Shown piece after piece: positions 55,559 to 64,000 of a stretch of DNA of 64,000 nt (position 1 is its first letter; every line of letters begins with the position of its first letter). The position numbers and the translations under genes were made by a program. The notes beneath the pieces were generated by a model. That model did not search any database. It saw nothing but the letters and a program-made list of their open reading frames with translations, and was not told the origin of the DNA. Source of the stretch: Caballeronia grimmiae (lineage in GTDB: Bacteria > Pseudomonadota > Gammaproteobacteria > Burkholderiales > Burkholderiaceae); NCBI RefSeq assembly GCF_000698555.1, contig NZ_JFHE01000013.1, positions 1 through 64,000 on the forward strand, in the 5' to 3' direction.

Positions 55559-57077
55559 CACATGTCTCCCTATCGACGGGCAGAATGAACTGCAACGACG
55601 CACCGCCTTGCGCGGCGCCTTCCGCCCAGATGCGGCCGCCATGCGCCTCGACGATCGACCGGCAGATCGAAAGCCCCATGCCCATGCCATCCGCCTTGGT
55701 CGTGAAGAAGGCGTTGAATATGCGCCCCGCGCTTTCCTCGCCGATGCCCGGACCCGAATCCTCGACGATCACATGCGCATGATTATCGTCGAACATTCGC
55801 GTGGCAATGTGCAGGCGCCGCGGCGCGTTCTGGCCAGCCATCGCCTGCGTGCCGTTCATGATGACGTTGATGAGCACCTGCTGCAACTGGACCCGATCGC
55901 CGCATACCGCAGGCGATGGCTCCGCAAGCTGCACACGCACCGCCACGCTGTGACGGTCGAGTTCGCCGCGCACCAGTTCGAGCGCCTCTTCGACGGTTCC
56001 GTTCAGCGCGAACCTCGCGGCGGGCCCCTCGTGTTTCTTCGCCATCGCGCGGATGCGCTGGATCACGTCGCTCGCGCGTTTCGCATCGCGGATCATCTGC
56101 GTGATCGACTGCTTCGCTTCCGCGAGATCCGGCTGCGGCCGGTTCAGCCAGCGCAACGCCGCATCGCCGCATGTGACGATGGCCGCGATCGGCTGCGTCG
56201 TTTCATGCGCGATCGACGCCGCCAGTTCGCCGAGCATCGAGATGCGCGTTACGTGCGCGAGCTCCGCCGTCGAGCGCGCGAGCGCTTCCTGCGCAAGCGT
56301 CGTCTCGGTGATATCCATCAGCGCGCCGGCATACTCCAGCTCGCCGCTTCGCTGCACCACATGTGCGACGTAGTGCACGTGCTTGATGGCGCCGTCGGGC
56401 ATCCGCAGCCGATGTTCGACGTCGATCACCGGCGCACCGCCCTTCTCGTTTTCGTATGCGTTGCGCACGAGCGCGAGATCGTCGGGATGCGTGCGCGCGA
56501 GAATCGCGTCGATGGATGGCGTCACGTCGCGCGTGTAATCGAAGATGCGATAGGCCTCGTCGGACCACCACATCGTGCCTTCGGGCAAACGCGTGGCGAT
56601 GCTCGCGGTGCGGCTCAGGCGCTGCGCATCGAGCAGAAACGCTTCGGTGCGTTCGAGCGCCCGTTCCGCCTGCTTACGCTCCTCGACTTGCTCGCGCAGG
56701 TCGGCCGTCGCGGTCTGGTTCCTCAACGCGAGATAGGAAGTCGTCGCGATCGCGAGCAGGCTCACCGCGCAACGGGCGATCGCGCCGGTCGACACCGAGT
56801 CGTCGTGAGAGAGGGCGAAGCCCGCGAGCGTCAGGAGCACGCAGCCCCATGCCGCGCAGACCGTTGCCGTGCGCCCGCCCGACGACGCGACGAGCAGCAC
56901 GACGACCACGTAAAACACGGCGATCGCGATGTCGAGCGGCGTGAGCGCGTCGATCAGAAAAACCGTGAGAGCAAGAGCGCCGGCGAGCGCCCATGCGATT
57001 CGCACCTCGGGGCGCAAGGGACTGACAGACTCGTTTGGTTGGCCGCGCGAATCGGCCGGACTAAGCGGTTTATGCAT
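55539..57077 (-). CDS. FixL-like membrane PAS sensor histidine kinase
   Basis: A 512-residue protein. About four N-terminal TM segments (residues 28-115) are followed by a coiled linker, a PAS domain (about 150-270, HRLRMPDGAIKHVHYVAHVV), HisKA with ASIAHETTQPIAAIVTCG and HATPase (NVIMNGTQAM, GMGMGLSICRSI). The H-box is the FixL type H-E-x-x-Q-P. No heme-binding PAS residues can be claimed. It is coupled to the FixJ-type gene. Confidence 0.92.
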   Translation of the reverse strand: MHKPLSPADSRGQPNESVSPLRPEVRIAWALAGALALTVFLIDALTPLDIAIAVFYVVVVLLVASSGGRTATVCAAWGCVLLTLAGFALSHDDSVSTGAIARCAVSLLAIATTSYLALRNQTATADLREQVEERKQAERALERTEAFLLDAQRLSRTASIATRLPEGTMWWSDEAYRIFDYTRDVTPSIDAILARTHPDDLALVRNAYENEKGGAPVIDVEHRLRMPDGAIKHVHYVAHVVQRSGELEYAGALMDITETTLAQEALARSTAELAHVTRISMLGELAASIAHETTQPIAAIVTCGDAALRWLNRPQPDLAEAKQSITQMIRDAKRASDVIQRIRAMAKKHEGPAARFALNGTVEEALELVRGELDRHSVAVRVQLAEPSPAVCGDRVQLQQVLINVIMNGTQAMAGQNAPRRLHIATRMFDDNHAHVIVEDSGPGIGEESAGRIFNAFFTTKADGMGMGLSICRSIVEAHGGRIWAEGAAQGGASLQFILPVDRETCDEQPAG

Positions 57078-57116
57078 GGGCAGTCGAAATGGCGTTGGCT
57101 TGACGGATGCGTGCGC

Positions 57117-57521
57117 TCACTGGGCGCCGGGATCGAACGTTCGCTGCAACGTACTCAGGCATTCGGACACGACGGCGCCGTCCACCGGCTTGCCGAGAAA
57201 GCATAGCGCGCCGCCGTCGAGCGCCTGCCTGCGCACCGCATCCGATGCGAACGCGGTGATGAAGATGATCGGCAACGCGAGACCCAGCTCGCGCAGCCTC
57301 TGCTGCAACTGCAAGCCGGTCATGCCGGGCATCTGCACGTCGCTGATGATGCACGCAACTTGGTCGAAATGCCCGGATTCCAGAAATGATTCCGCAGACG
57401 GGTACAGATGCACTTCCCAGCCGAGCGAGCGCAGCAGGCTCGACGTGGCGGCGCGAACGGATTCGTCGTCGTCGATGACTGAGACCAGGAAAGGGAAGGT
57501 CAAGCGCGTGTCCTCGATCAT
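57117..57521 (-). CDS. Single-domain FixJ-like receiver
   Basis: A receiver of about 134 residues; in-frame starts at 57545 and 57569 are also possible and none has a strong ribosome site. It has VSVIDDDESVRAATSSLLRSLG, phospho-acceptor IISDVQMPGMTG, ITAFASD and Lys in LGKPVDGAV. There is no output domain. It is upstream of the FixL-like kinase by about 40 bases on the same strand and may act as a phosphate sink or alternative target. Confidence 0.88.
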   Translation of the reverse strand: MIEDTRLTFPFLVSVIDDDESVRAATSSLLRSLGWEVHLYPSAESFLESGHFDQVACIISDVQMPGMTGLQLQQRLRELGLALPIIFITAFASDAVRRQALDGGALCFLGKPVDGAVVSECLSTLQRTFDPGAQ

Positions 57522-57569
57522 AGGCTGTCGGCGCGGTCCGGTCATGCGGGTCCGCTCGTGTGATGCCAT

Positions 57570-57936
57570 CTTAGCGAGGGTGGCGAGCGCCGAAAATCAT
57601 ATGTGCGTATAGGTCGTGCGCCGCCCCGAGCGCGGTTCATACCTTGGTATGACGGCGTCATGCGGCCGGCCTATGGCGGCTGGCCTTGCGTTCGATGAGC
57701 GTCATCCGCGCGCCTGTCGAATGCATGCCCGGTCATCCGAAAGTACACGCGAAACCAACGCCAGCGTGCCTGCTCGCGCGCCTTCGTACGATGGGCCGGC
57801 CAGCCACGCCCGACTACATTTCACTCACGGCTGCATCGATGACACGGTCAGCCGCACGAAGCACCGCCTGATGCACTGCATACAGGCGCTTCAGAGCCGC
57901 ATCCCGGTCATTCAATCCATCCAAGGAGTGTCAATC
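57570..57936. other. Intergenic region upstream of the DUF4148 gene
   Basis: 367 bases between divergent genes. Only the AAGGAG ribosome site of the DUF4148 gene near its end is clear. No promoter pair or hairpin is obvious. Confidence 0.4.
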
Positions 57937-58269
57937 ATGAAGAAGATCCTCGTTTCCCTCGCTGTTGCCGTCAGCGCCCTCGCCGCGCCCGCTTTGAGCT
58001 TCGCACAGTCGAATGGTCCCCTCACCCGCGCCGAGGTCCGCGCGGATCTGGTGCGCGTCGAGCAAGCGGGTTACAACCCGGCGGTTGCGAGCGATCCGCA
58101 CTATCCCGACGACATCCAGGCCGCCGAAGCGAAAATCGCCGCCGAACAAACGAACGGCGGTTTCGGCGGCGTGCAGCAGCGCACGTCGTCGGGTGCGCCG
58201 GCGCGCACGTCGATGCAATCGACCTGCGTCGGACCGGCTGACTTCTGCACGCCCTACTTCGGCAGTTGA
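57937..58269 (+). CDS. DUF4148 exported small protein
   Basis: A 110-residue protein. AAGGAG is 8 bases before the ATG. The signal peptide MKKILVSLAVAVSALAAPAL ends at SFA-Q. The mature part starts with LTRAEVRADLVRVEQAGYNPA and has DPHYPDDIQAAEAKIA, the DUF4148 core common in Burkholderiales. Two C-terminal Cys may pair. The function is unknown. Confidence 0.9.
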   Translation: MKKILVSLAVAVSALAAPALSFAQSNGPLTRAEVRADLVRVEQAGYNPAVASDPHYPDDIQAAEAKIAAEQTNGGFGGVQQRTSSGAPARTSMQSTCVGPADFCTPYFGS

Positions 58270-58339
58270 TCGTCGCGGCCGGGCGGCCTGGCCCGCCCGC
58301 CGCTTTTTCAAGCGCTTGTATCCGTTGACGGAGTGTCTC

Positions 58340-59134
58340 GTGAAATCTCTCTCGCATGCCGCCATCGCGCTCGCGGTTGCCGCTGGTTTTGCTTCATCCG
58401 CGCTCGCCGCCGCGCCGGTTTCCGCGCCTTCATCTGCGCCGGTCAGGAATATCGTTCTCGTCCACGGCGCGTGGGTCGATGGCTCCGGCTGGAAGCCGGT
58501 CTACGACATCCTCGTGAAGGACGGGTATCACGTCAGCGTGGTGCAGGAACCGTTGACGTCCCTTGCCGGCGATGTGGCGGCCGCCCGCCGCGTGCTCGAC
58601 GCGCAGGACGGCCCGACGATACTCGTCGGTCATAGTTATGGCGGCTCGGTGATTACCGAAGCCGGCGTGCATCCGAACGTCGTCGGGCTGGTTTATGTCG
58701 CGGCGCACGCGCCCGCCGTCGGTGAGGACGAAAGCGCGCTCGGCAAACGCATGCCGAGTTATACGTCGATGCAATCCGGCGCCATCGAGAAAACCGCCGA
58801 TGGCTACACGTACCTCAATCCCGCTGTATTCCCGAAAGACTTCGCGGCCGATCTTGCACCGGCCAAAGCCAGGTTCGAAGCACATGCGCAGATGCCGACG
58901 GCCGCGGATGTGTTCTCGACGCCGTTGACCGCTGCGGCGTGGACGTCGAAGCCGAGCTGGGGCATCGTCGCGGGTGGCGACAAGATCATCAATCCCGATC
59001 TCGAACGCTGGTATTACGAGCGGGCGCATAGCCACACGACCGTGATTCCGGGCGCGAGTCATTCCGTGTACGAGTCGCGTCCGCGGCAGGTAGCAGCAGT
59101 CATCGAGGACGCGGCGCGGCACGCGCAGCCTTGA
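58340..59134 (+). CDS. Exported alpha/beta hydrolase
   Basis: A 264-residue protein. The GTG at 58340 is supported by GGAG 6 bases upstream. The signal peptide ends around ALA-A. The fold starts IVLVHGAWVDGSGW; the nucleophile elbow is VGHSYGGSV and the catalytic His is in PGASHSVYESRP. This branch resembles small esterases and salicylate-esterase-like hydrolases. The substrate is unknown. It is 70 bases downstream of the DUF4148 gene. Confidence 0.87.
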   Translation: MKSLSHAAIALAVAAGFASSALAAAPVSAPSSAPVRNIVLVHGAWVDGSGWKPVYDILVKDGYHVSVVQEPLTSLAGDVAAARRVLDAQDGPTILVGHSYGGSVITEAGVHPNVVGLVYVAAHAPAVGEDESALGKRMPSYTSMQSGAIEKTADGYTYLNPAVFPKDFAADLAPAKARFEAHAQMPTAADVFSTPLTAAAWTSKPSWGIVAGGDKIINPDLERWYYERAHSHTTVIPGASHSVYESRPRQVAAVIEDAARHAQP

Positions 59135-59218
59135 ACATGACATCCGCTAAAGCAGCGGACTCATGCAGCGGCAATCGTCCGCGCCGCATCGAATGATGCG
59201 AGCGGCGGACGAGCGTCG

Positions 59219-60466
59219 TCAGCCTCGCTGCATGCACGCTTCATGCAGGGTGTCGAGCCGACGCGCGGCATCGGCGACGTAGGGATTCGTTTCGTCCCAC
59301 GCATAACCGGCCAGCACGGAGCTGACCATGCGTCGGATGACCGGCGTCTGATCCGGCGCAAAGATGATGTCCGGCAGCTTGCCCGAATACCAGCGCTCCA
59401 CGAACGCACGGAACGTATCGATGCCTTTGCGCAAAGGCGCGTCGTATTCCTTGTTCCAGTCGATGACATCGCCATTCAGTTGACGCTTGAGCGCCTGAAC
59501 CGCCAGATGCGCGGACCGCAAAGCGATCGTCACGCCCGACGAGAACACCGGATCGAGAAACTCGCCCGCATTGCCGAGCAGCGCATAGCCCGCGCCATGC
59601 AGTTTCTCGACGTTCGCCGAGTAACCGCCGATATGCCGAACCGGCATCAGGAAAGGCGCATTGCCGATCAACCGGTTCAGGTTGGGCTCACTCTGGATCA
59701 GCGAGCGGAGCTTCTGCTCGCGCTCGGCTTCGTCCACGTCCAGAAACGCCGCTTGCGCCACGCATCCCACGGACGACCGCCCGTTCGCCAGCGGAATCAT
59801 CCAGTACCACACGTCGCGATGCTCGGGATGCACCGCCACCGTGATCTTGTTGCGATCGTGAGCTTCGACCGGAATGCCGTCGCGCACATGCGTGAAGATG
59901 GCGGCGCGCGTCGGCATGCGCGTCGGCGCTTCGAGGTTCAGGAGGCGCGGCAGCACGCGGCCGAAACCGCTCGCGTCGAGTACGAAGCGCGCGTGAACCT
60001 GATACTGCGCACCGGCCTCGTCGACGACATCGAGCACGGGCGCATCGCCCGTTTTCATGGCGAGCACGGTATGCCCGAAGCGGACGTCCGCGCCCTGTTC
60101 GGCCGCGCAGCGAATCAGCAGATCGTCGAACACCGCGCGCTCGACCTGATACGTCGTGCCCCATCCTTCCGAGTGCTTGTCTCGGAAGTCGTAGGCCGAC
60201 GCCTTATCCCGATACACGAATTGCGCGCCATTCTTGTACTGAAAGCCCGCTTCCACGACTGCGCGCAGCATCCCCGCTTCTTCCAGATACGCCATGCTTT
60301 GCGGCAACAGGCTCTCGCCGATCGAAAAACGCGGGAAAAGCTGGCGTTCGAGCACGAGCACCGAGCGACCCGCTTTTCGCAACAGCGCGGCAGCCACCGC
60401 ACCCGATGGCCCCGCGCCGATGATGGCTACATCGACGTTTGTCTTCACCGAACTTTCTTGACTCAT
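59219..60466 (-). CDS. FAD-dependent oxidoreductase of the flavin-halogenase family
   Basis: A 415-residue protein; GAGGA is 8 bases before the ATG at 60466. The Rossmann motif is AIIGAGPSGAVAAALLRKAG, with GESLLPQSM and the second FAD motif LLGNAGEFLDPVFSSGV. It contains VWYWMIP, the W-x-W-x-I-P motif that marks flavin-dependent halogenases and excludes simple monooxygenases. Relatives occur in xanthomonadin and aryl-polyene pigment clusters, in line with the ketosynthases downstream. Whether it truly halogenates is unknown. Confidence 0.85.
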   Translation of the reverse strand: MSQESSVKTNVDVAIIGAGPSGAVAAALLRKAGRSVLVLERQLFPRFSIGESLLPQSMAYLEEAGMLRAVVEAGFQYKNGAQFVYRDKASAYDFRDKHSEGWGTTYQVERAVFDDLLIRCAAEQGADVRFGHTVLAMKTGDAPVLDVVDEAGAQYQVHARFVLDASGFGRVLPRLLNLEAPTRMPTRAAIFTHVRDGIPVEAHDRNKITVAVHPEHRDVWYWMIPLANGRSSVGCVAQAAFLDVDEAEREQKLRSLIQSEPNLNRLIGNAPFLMPVRHIGGYSANVEKLHGAGYALLGNAGEFLDPVFSSGVTIALRSAHLAVQALKRQLNGDVIDWNKEYDAPLRKGIDTFRAFVERWYSGKLPDIIFAPDQTPVIRRMVSSVLAGYAWDETNPYVADAARRLDTLHEACMQRG

Positions 60467-60591
60467 TTCAAATTTCCTCGCTGCACACGGCAACGTATTG
60501 CGAACAAGACACATGATTCACGCACCAGCGATTACAATCACACGCGGACCATGCATCAAAACTTCAAGACACTTCTATACCGAATCCAATC

Positions 60592-61332
60592 GTGCAGTTC
60601 ACCGAATCATCCAATGTGCCGTTCGTGCCCGAGACTTCTTTCGGCGTCTGGTTCTTACGCACGCACACGTGGGAACATCATGTTCTGCGTGTCGCGATCG
60701 ACGACCTCAAACGCCTCATCGACGCTCCGTTGCCCGCCGCGCCCGTGATCGTCGATGTCGGCTGCGGTCAGGGCATTTCGTTCCGTCTGCTTGCGCAAGC
60801 GTTCAAGCCGCAGCGCATCGTGGGCATCGACTTCCACGAGCCATCGCTCGCGCTTGCGGCCAAATCTGCGCAGGCCTGCGCGCATCGTCCGGAAACCGCG
60901 GCGACGAAGATCGAACTGCTTCACGGCGACTGCGCGAACCTGCCGCTGCCGGACGCAAGCGCCGACGTCGTCTTCTGTCACCAGACGTTTCATCACCTCG
61001 TCGAACAGGAACGCGCGCTCGCCGAGTTCCGCCGCGTGCTCAAGCCGGGCGGCGTGCTGATGTTCGCGGAATCGACGGATGCGTACATCAAGTCGTGGGT
61101 CATCCGGCTGCTGTTTCGTCATCCGATGCAAGTGCAAAAGAGTGCCGACGGCTATCTCGACATGATCCGCAAGGGCGGCTTCGACTTCGGGCCGCACAAC
61201 GTCTCCCTGCCGTATCTGTGGTGGAGCCGCGCGAAAGACTTCGGGCTGCTGGAGCGCATCGGCCTCTACGTGCCGAAGCCCGGCAAGCGGCGTGAAACGC
61301 TCGTCAACGTCGTCGCGCGAAAAACCGCCTGA
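60592..61332 (+). CDS. SAM-dependent methyltransferase (class I)
   Basis: A protein of about 246 residues with a GTG start; no Shine-Dalgarno is visible, so the start is uncertain. Motif I is VIVDVGCGQGISFRLL, post-I is IVGIDFHEP, motif II is ADVVFCHQTFHHL and motif III is LKPGGVLMFAES. It is divergent from the halogenase-like gene across 125 bases. It probably methylates the aryl head group of the pigment (inference). Confidence 0.82.
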   Translation: MQFTESSNVPFVPETSFGVWFLRTHTWEHHVLRVAIDDLKRLIDAPLPAAPVIVDVGCGQGISFRLLAQAFKPQRIVGIDFHEPSLALAAKSAQACAHRPETAATKIELLHGDCANLPLPDASADVVFCHQTFHHLVEQERALAEFRRVLKPGGVLMFAESTDAYIKSWVIRLLFRHPMQVQKSADGYLDMIRKGGFDFGPHNVSLPYLWWSRAKDFGLLERIGLYVPKPGKRRETLVNVVARKTA

Positions 61333-61391
61333 GCAGCGCACGGGTTAAGGCGGCGCGTGCATCGAGGCACGCGCCGCTTCGCGCTTCAACC

Positions 61392-61835
61392 TCAGTCTTT
61401 CAGCTTCACCACTTCACCTTTCAACGCGACGCCTGCAACCACAGCGCCCGCGCCGCACGTGAACTGGGTCGCGCTCTCGCGCTCCACGTTCTCGTAGTTG
61501 CTCTTGATATTGATGACCGCGTTGCCGCCTTCCTTGCGTGCGCGCTCCTGCAATTCCCTTACAGCCGAGAGGAATACGTGCTGGCACGCGTCCTCGTCGC
61601 TCTTGCCGAACGCGTTGGTCTTCTTGTTGGTCGCGAATTCGCCGAGCGATTTCACGACCCGCGGATGCGCTTGCCCCGCGAAATACAGCGGAATGTCCTT
61701 GCCGACCTTGTCGGGTTCGCTAACCAGAGCGGGCGCGACAGGATAGGTCCTGATCGTATTGCGCGCGAACGCTTGCGACGAGAAGAGCGCTGCAACGGCT
61801 GCCGCACAAATGAAAAGACGCTTCATGGTGGTCAT
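61392..61835 (-). CDS. Periplasmic small protein, paralogue of the next gene
   Basis: A 147-residue protein with signal peptide MTTMKRLFICAAAVAALFSS ending at AFA. The mature part has VFLSAVRELQERARKEGGNAVINIKSNYE and FTCGAGAVVAGVALKGEVVKLKD. Similar proteins are often mislabelled excinuclease subunits and accompany aryl-polyene-type clusters. The GGNAVINI stretch recalls the YbjQ/RcsF-type fold. The function is unknown. Confidence 0.78.
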   Translation of the reverse strand: MTTMKRLFICAAAVAALFSSQAFARNTIRTYPVAPALVSEPDKVGKDIPLYFAGQAHPRVVKSLGEFATNKKTNAFGKSDEDACQHVFLSAVRELQERARKEGGNAVINIKSNYENVERESATQFTCGAGAVVAGVALKGEVVKLKD

Positions 61836-61851
61836 GTTCCCGGTGATTTGA

Positions 61852-62277
61852 TTATTCGACGTCCAGCTTCACGACATGACCGCGCACGGCAAGCGTCGAT
61901 CCGTTGTTGCTCGCGCCACAGACGAACTCGTTCGCTGACGTGGTCTGCGTGTGCTGAAAGCGCGTCGTGACATTGATGACCGCATCGGCATGCTGCTCGC
62001 GTGCATAGTCGCGCAACTGGTCGAGCGCCTTGCCGAGCGCGATATTGCAGGTCGCTTCCTGACCGTCCATCGTGCGGGCCACGCGCACCGCTGCTTCCTT
62101 GCTGCCGAACATCGTCTTGACGTTCGCGTGCTTCTGATCGCCGAAATACACCGCGACGTCGTTCGGCTTTTGCGTCTGCAGCGCGGCAGGCATCGGCAGC
62201 GAGCGGATTTTCGTTGTGCAGCCGGCTTGCGTGATCAGCACGCCGGCCATCATCGCGAGGACGATTCTTGTTTTCAT
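61852..62277 (-). CDS. Lipoprotein, paralogue of the gene downstream
   Basis: A 141-residue protein. The N-terminus MKTRIVLAMMAGVLITQAGC ends in a lipobox, so it is lipidated at Cys20. The mature part has ALGKALDQLRDYAREQHADAVINVTTRFQ and FVCGASNNGSTLAVRGHVVKLD, collinear with the protein at 61392, including two shared Cys. It is 16 bases upstream of that gene and 19 bases downstream of the ketosynthase, so all are one operon. Confidence 0.8.
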   Translation of the reverse strand: MKTRIVLAMMAGVLITQAGCTTKIRSLPMPAALQTQKPNDVAVYFGDQKHANVKTMFGSKEAAVRVARTMDGQEATCNIALGKALDQLRDYAREQHADAVINVTTRFQHTQTTSANEFVCGASNNGSTLAVRGHVVKLDVE

Positions 62278-62296
62278 AGTGCGGTTTCGCTTCTGG

Positions 62297-63565
62297 TTAT
62301 TGCAAGGGATGCGCCCGTGATTCTCCGACGGGCAACGGCTGAAACTTTTCGAACACGAGGCTCGCGGAACTGCCGCCGAAGCCGAACGACACCGACATCG
62401 CGCGCCCGATTTGCGCCTCGCGTGTCTCGCGCACGAGCGGCATGCGCTCGGCAAGCGGTTCGAACGCGCTACGCTCTCCCGTTGCCGCGATGAACCCGTC
62501 GCGCATCATCAGCAACGTGTAGATCGCCTCGTGCACGCCGCTCGCGCCGAGCGGATGCCCGGTCAGTCCTTTCGTCGACGAAAACGGCGGTACGTCCGCG
62601 CCGAACACCGACTGCAACGCGCGCAGTTCTTCCGCGTCGCCGAGCGGCGTCGAAGGGGCGTGCGTGTTGATGTAGCCGGGCAACGCGCCCGCTTCGTCGA
62701 GCGCCATGCGCATTGCACGCGCGATGCCGTCCGCATGCGGCGACACCATGCCCGCGCCATCCGTGCTTTGCCCGAAACCCGTGAGTTCCGCGTAGATGCG
62801 CGCGCCGCGTGCGAGCGCATGATCGAGCGCTTCAAGCACCAGCACGCCCGCACCCGAACCGATCACAAAACCGTCGCGGGCGGTGTCGTAAGGACGCGAG
62901 GCTTGCCGCGGCGTATCGTTGAAGCCGCGCGACAACGCGTGCATCGCGTCGAACATCAGCGTCATGTTGTCGTGCAGCGCTTCGCTGCCGCCCGCGAGCA
63001 CGATCTGCTGGCGTCCCGTCTGAACCAGTTGCATCGCCTGCCCGATGGCGAGCGCGGATGTCGTGCATGCCGACGATGGCGAATACGCGACGCCCTCGAT
63101 GCCGAACGCCTGCGCGACATTCGCGGACGCGGTGCTGCTCATCGCCTTGGGAACCGTGTACGGCGGCGTTCTTTCGATGCCGCGCGTCACTGCGATGCCC
63201 ATCGCCGCGTCGTATTCGGCCATCGCGCCGACGCCCGAGCCGATCACCGCACCGGCTTTCGGCCAGCGCAGCATGTCGTCGCCGAGCCGCGCATCGTCGA
63301 TGGCCTTGCGTGCAGCGTGACACGCGAAGCGCGCGGTCTCGCCCATGAAGCGTTCCAGCTTGCGATCGAAGGGCGGCTCATTCGCCACCGACGCCACCGC
63401 CGCCACCTGCGAACCGAATCCGCGCTCGCGCCACGCGTCGATGCGCGTTAGGCCCGAGCGCCCCGCCTTCAACGCGGCGCTCACTGTATCGAGCGTATTG
63501 CCGAGACACGAAACGATGCCCATGCCCGTGACGACGACGCGCTGCATGCCTTGCGCCTTAATCAT
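62297..63565 (-). CDS. Beta-ketoacyl-ACP synthase (KAS II type) of the pigment cluster
   Basis: A 422-residue ketosynthase. The ATG at 63565 overlaps the stop of the upstream ketosynthase (ATGA). It has VVVTGMGIVSCLGNTLDTV, active-site Cys in SPSSACTTSALAIG, His in YINTHAPSTPLGD and the second His in TKGLTGHPLGASG. All three catalytic residues are present. In aryl-polyene and xanthomonadin pathways paired ketosynthases extend an aryl starter with malonyl units. Confidence 0.9.
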   Translation of the reverse strand: MIKAQGMQRVVVTGMGIVSCLGNTLDTVSAALKAGRSGLTRIDAWRERGFGSQVAAVASVANEPPFDRKLERFMGETARFACHAARKAIDDARLGDDMLRWPKAGAVIGSGVGAMAEYDAAMGIAVTRGIERTPPYTVPKAMSSTASANVAQAFGIEGVAYSPSSACTTSALAIGQAMQLVQTGRQQIVLAGGSEALHDNMTLMFDAMHALSRGFNDTPRQASRPYDTARDGFVIGSGAGVLVLEALDHALARGARIYAELTGFGQSTDGAGMVSPHADGIARAMRMALDEAGALPGYINTHAPSTPLGDAEELRALQSVFGADVPPFSSTKGLTGHPLGASGVHEAIYTLLMMRDGFIAATGERSAFEPLAERMPLVRETREAQIGRAMSVSFGFGGSSASLVFEKFQPLPVGESRAHPLQ

Positions 63566-64000
63566 CGGACGCGCCGGAAGATGAGCGACGTATTGATGCC
63601 GCCGAACGCGAAGTTGTTGCTCATCACGTATTCGGCGTCGATCGCGCGTGCCTCGCCCGTGATGTAATCGAGCGGCGCACACGCGGCGTCGACTTCGGTG
63701 AGATTGAGTGTCGGCGCGTACCAGTTGCGCTTCATCATCTCGATGGTCCACCACGCTTCGAGCGCGCCGCATGCGCCGAGCGTGTGTCCGACGTAGCTTT
63801 TGAGCGAGCTGATCGGCACGCGCTCGCCGAACGTCTGCGCGGTTGCGTGACTCTCCGCGACGTCGCCGCGATCCGTCGACGTGCCGTGCGCGTTCACATA
63901 GGCAATGGCTCGCGGATCGAGCCGCGCGTCTTGCAACGCGAGCTGCATGGCGCGCGCCATCGTGCTCGCGGTCGGCTGCGTCATGTGCGCGCCGTCCGAG
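63562..64000 (-). CDS. Second beta-ketoacyl-ACP synthase, C-terminal part (runs off the right edge)
   Basis: The frame is open to the window end, so only about 146 C-terminal residues are seen. The two catalytic His lie in YVNAHGTSTDRGD and LKSYVGHTLGACG. The terminal strand MSNNFAFGGINTSLIFRR is typical of FabF-like enzymes. The Cys lies beyond the edge. It is translationally coupled to the next ketosynthase. An internal ATG at 63984 is not the start. Confidence 0.9.
   Translation of the reverse strand, partial: SDGAHMTQPTASTMARAMQLALQDARLDPRAIAYVNAHGTSTDRGDVAESHATAQTFGERVPISSLKSYVGHTLGACGALEAWWTIEMMKRNWYAPTLNLTEVDAACAPLDYITGEARAIDAEYVMSNNFAFGGINTSLIFRRVR

Overview
The window is GC-rich DNA from a member of the Burkholderiales, most likely the Paraburkholderia/Caballeronia/Burkholderia group. 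The evidence is the protein content: DUF3563 and DUF4148 small proteins, an Opc-type porin, a BenE/CatABC/BenABCD aromatic module, and FixJ/FixL- and Kdp-type regulators. This is inference from gene families only. There is one tRNA (Val-GAC), no rRNA, no CRISPR array and no intact insertion sequence. The mix of catabolic, regulatory and secondary-metabolite genes looks like a secondary replicon or an accessory-rich chromosome arm.

Layout. 1-5.2 kb: a truncated aldehyde dehydrogenase, a DHA2-type exporter, a universal stress protein, an FNR-type oxygen sensor and an EgtB-like nonheme iron enzyme. 5.26-5.43 kb: tRNA-Val with its own promoter and terminator. 5.4-7.6 kb: an eroded iron-uptake locus (PepSY reductase-like protein, TonB-receptor remnant, candidate Fur box). 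7.7-10.8 kb: a membrane fatty-acid hydroxylase/sterol desaturase, an exported protein, a DUF3253 protein and a porin. 11.1-15 kb: an N-acyl amino acid synthase (FeeM-like) followed by a large membrane GGDEF-EAL protein. 15-17.5 kb: DUF3563, an AurF-like diiron oxygenase and an alpha/beta hydrolase-LuxR fusion. The FeeM-like gene and the diiron gene share an unusual CGGGAC/GTCCCG inverted-repeat motif upstream.

17.7-21.1 kb: a CopG-like regulator, a PHB-depolymerase-type esterase and a divergent LysR/SDR pair. 21.1-22.05 kb is non-coding but highly structured, with a candidate sRNA, a LacI-type palindrome and inverted repeats. 22-27.4 kb: sensory genes, namely a hybrid PAS kinase split by one in-frame TAA, a second PAS kinase and a CheY-like receiver. 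27.8-34.5 kb: organosulfur assimilation, with a sulfonate-type ABC transporter, two DszC/SfnB-like flavin monooxygenases and an LLM monooxygenase. 34.5-43.5 kb: benzoate degradation via catechol and the ortho-cleavage path, with catR-catB-catC-benE diverging from catA-benABCD-ridA and tandem CatR boxes between them.

43.8-46 kb: a HAD phosphatase and a metabolite:H+ symporter. 46.1-54.5 kb: a complete Kdp potassium system (orf35-kdpF-kdpA-B-C-D-E, minus strand), led by an extra 35-codon membrane ORF and a KdpE-box-like site. 54.9-57.5 kb: a FixL/FixJ-like two-component pair plus a lone receiver. 57.9-59.1 kb: a DUF4148 protein and an exported hydrolase. 59.2-64 kb: the edge of an aryl-polyene/xanthomonadin-like pigment cluster (halogenase-family flavoprotein, methyltransferase, two paralogous envelope proteins, two ketosynthases) that continues beyond the right end.
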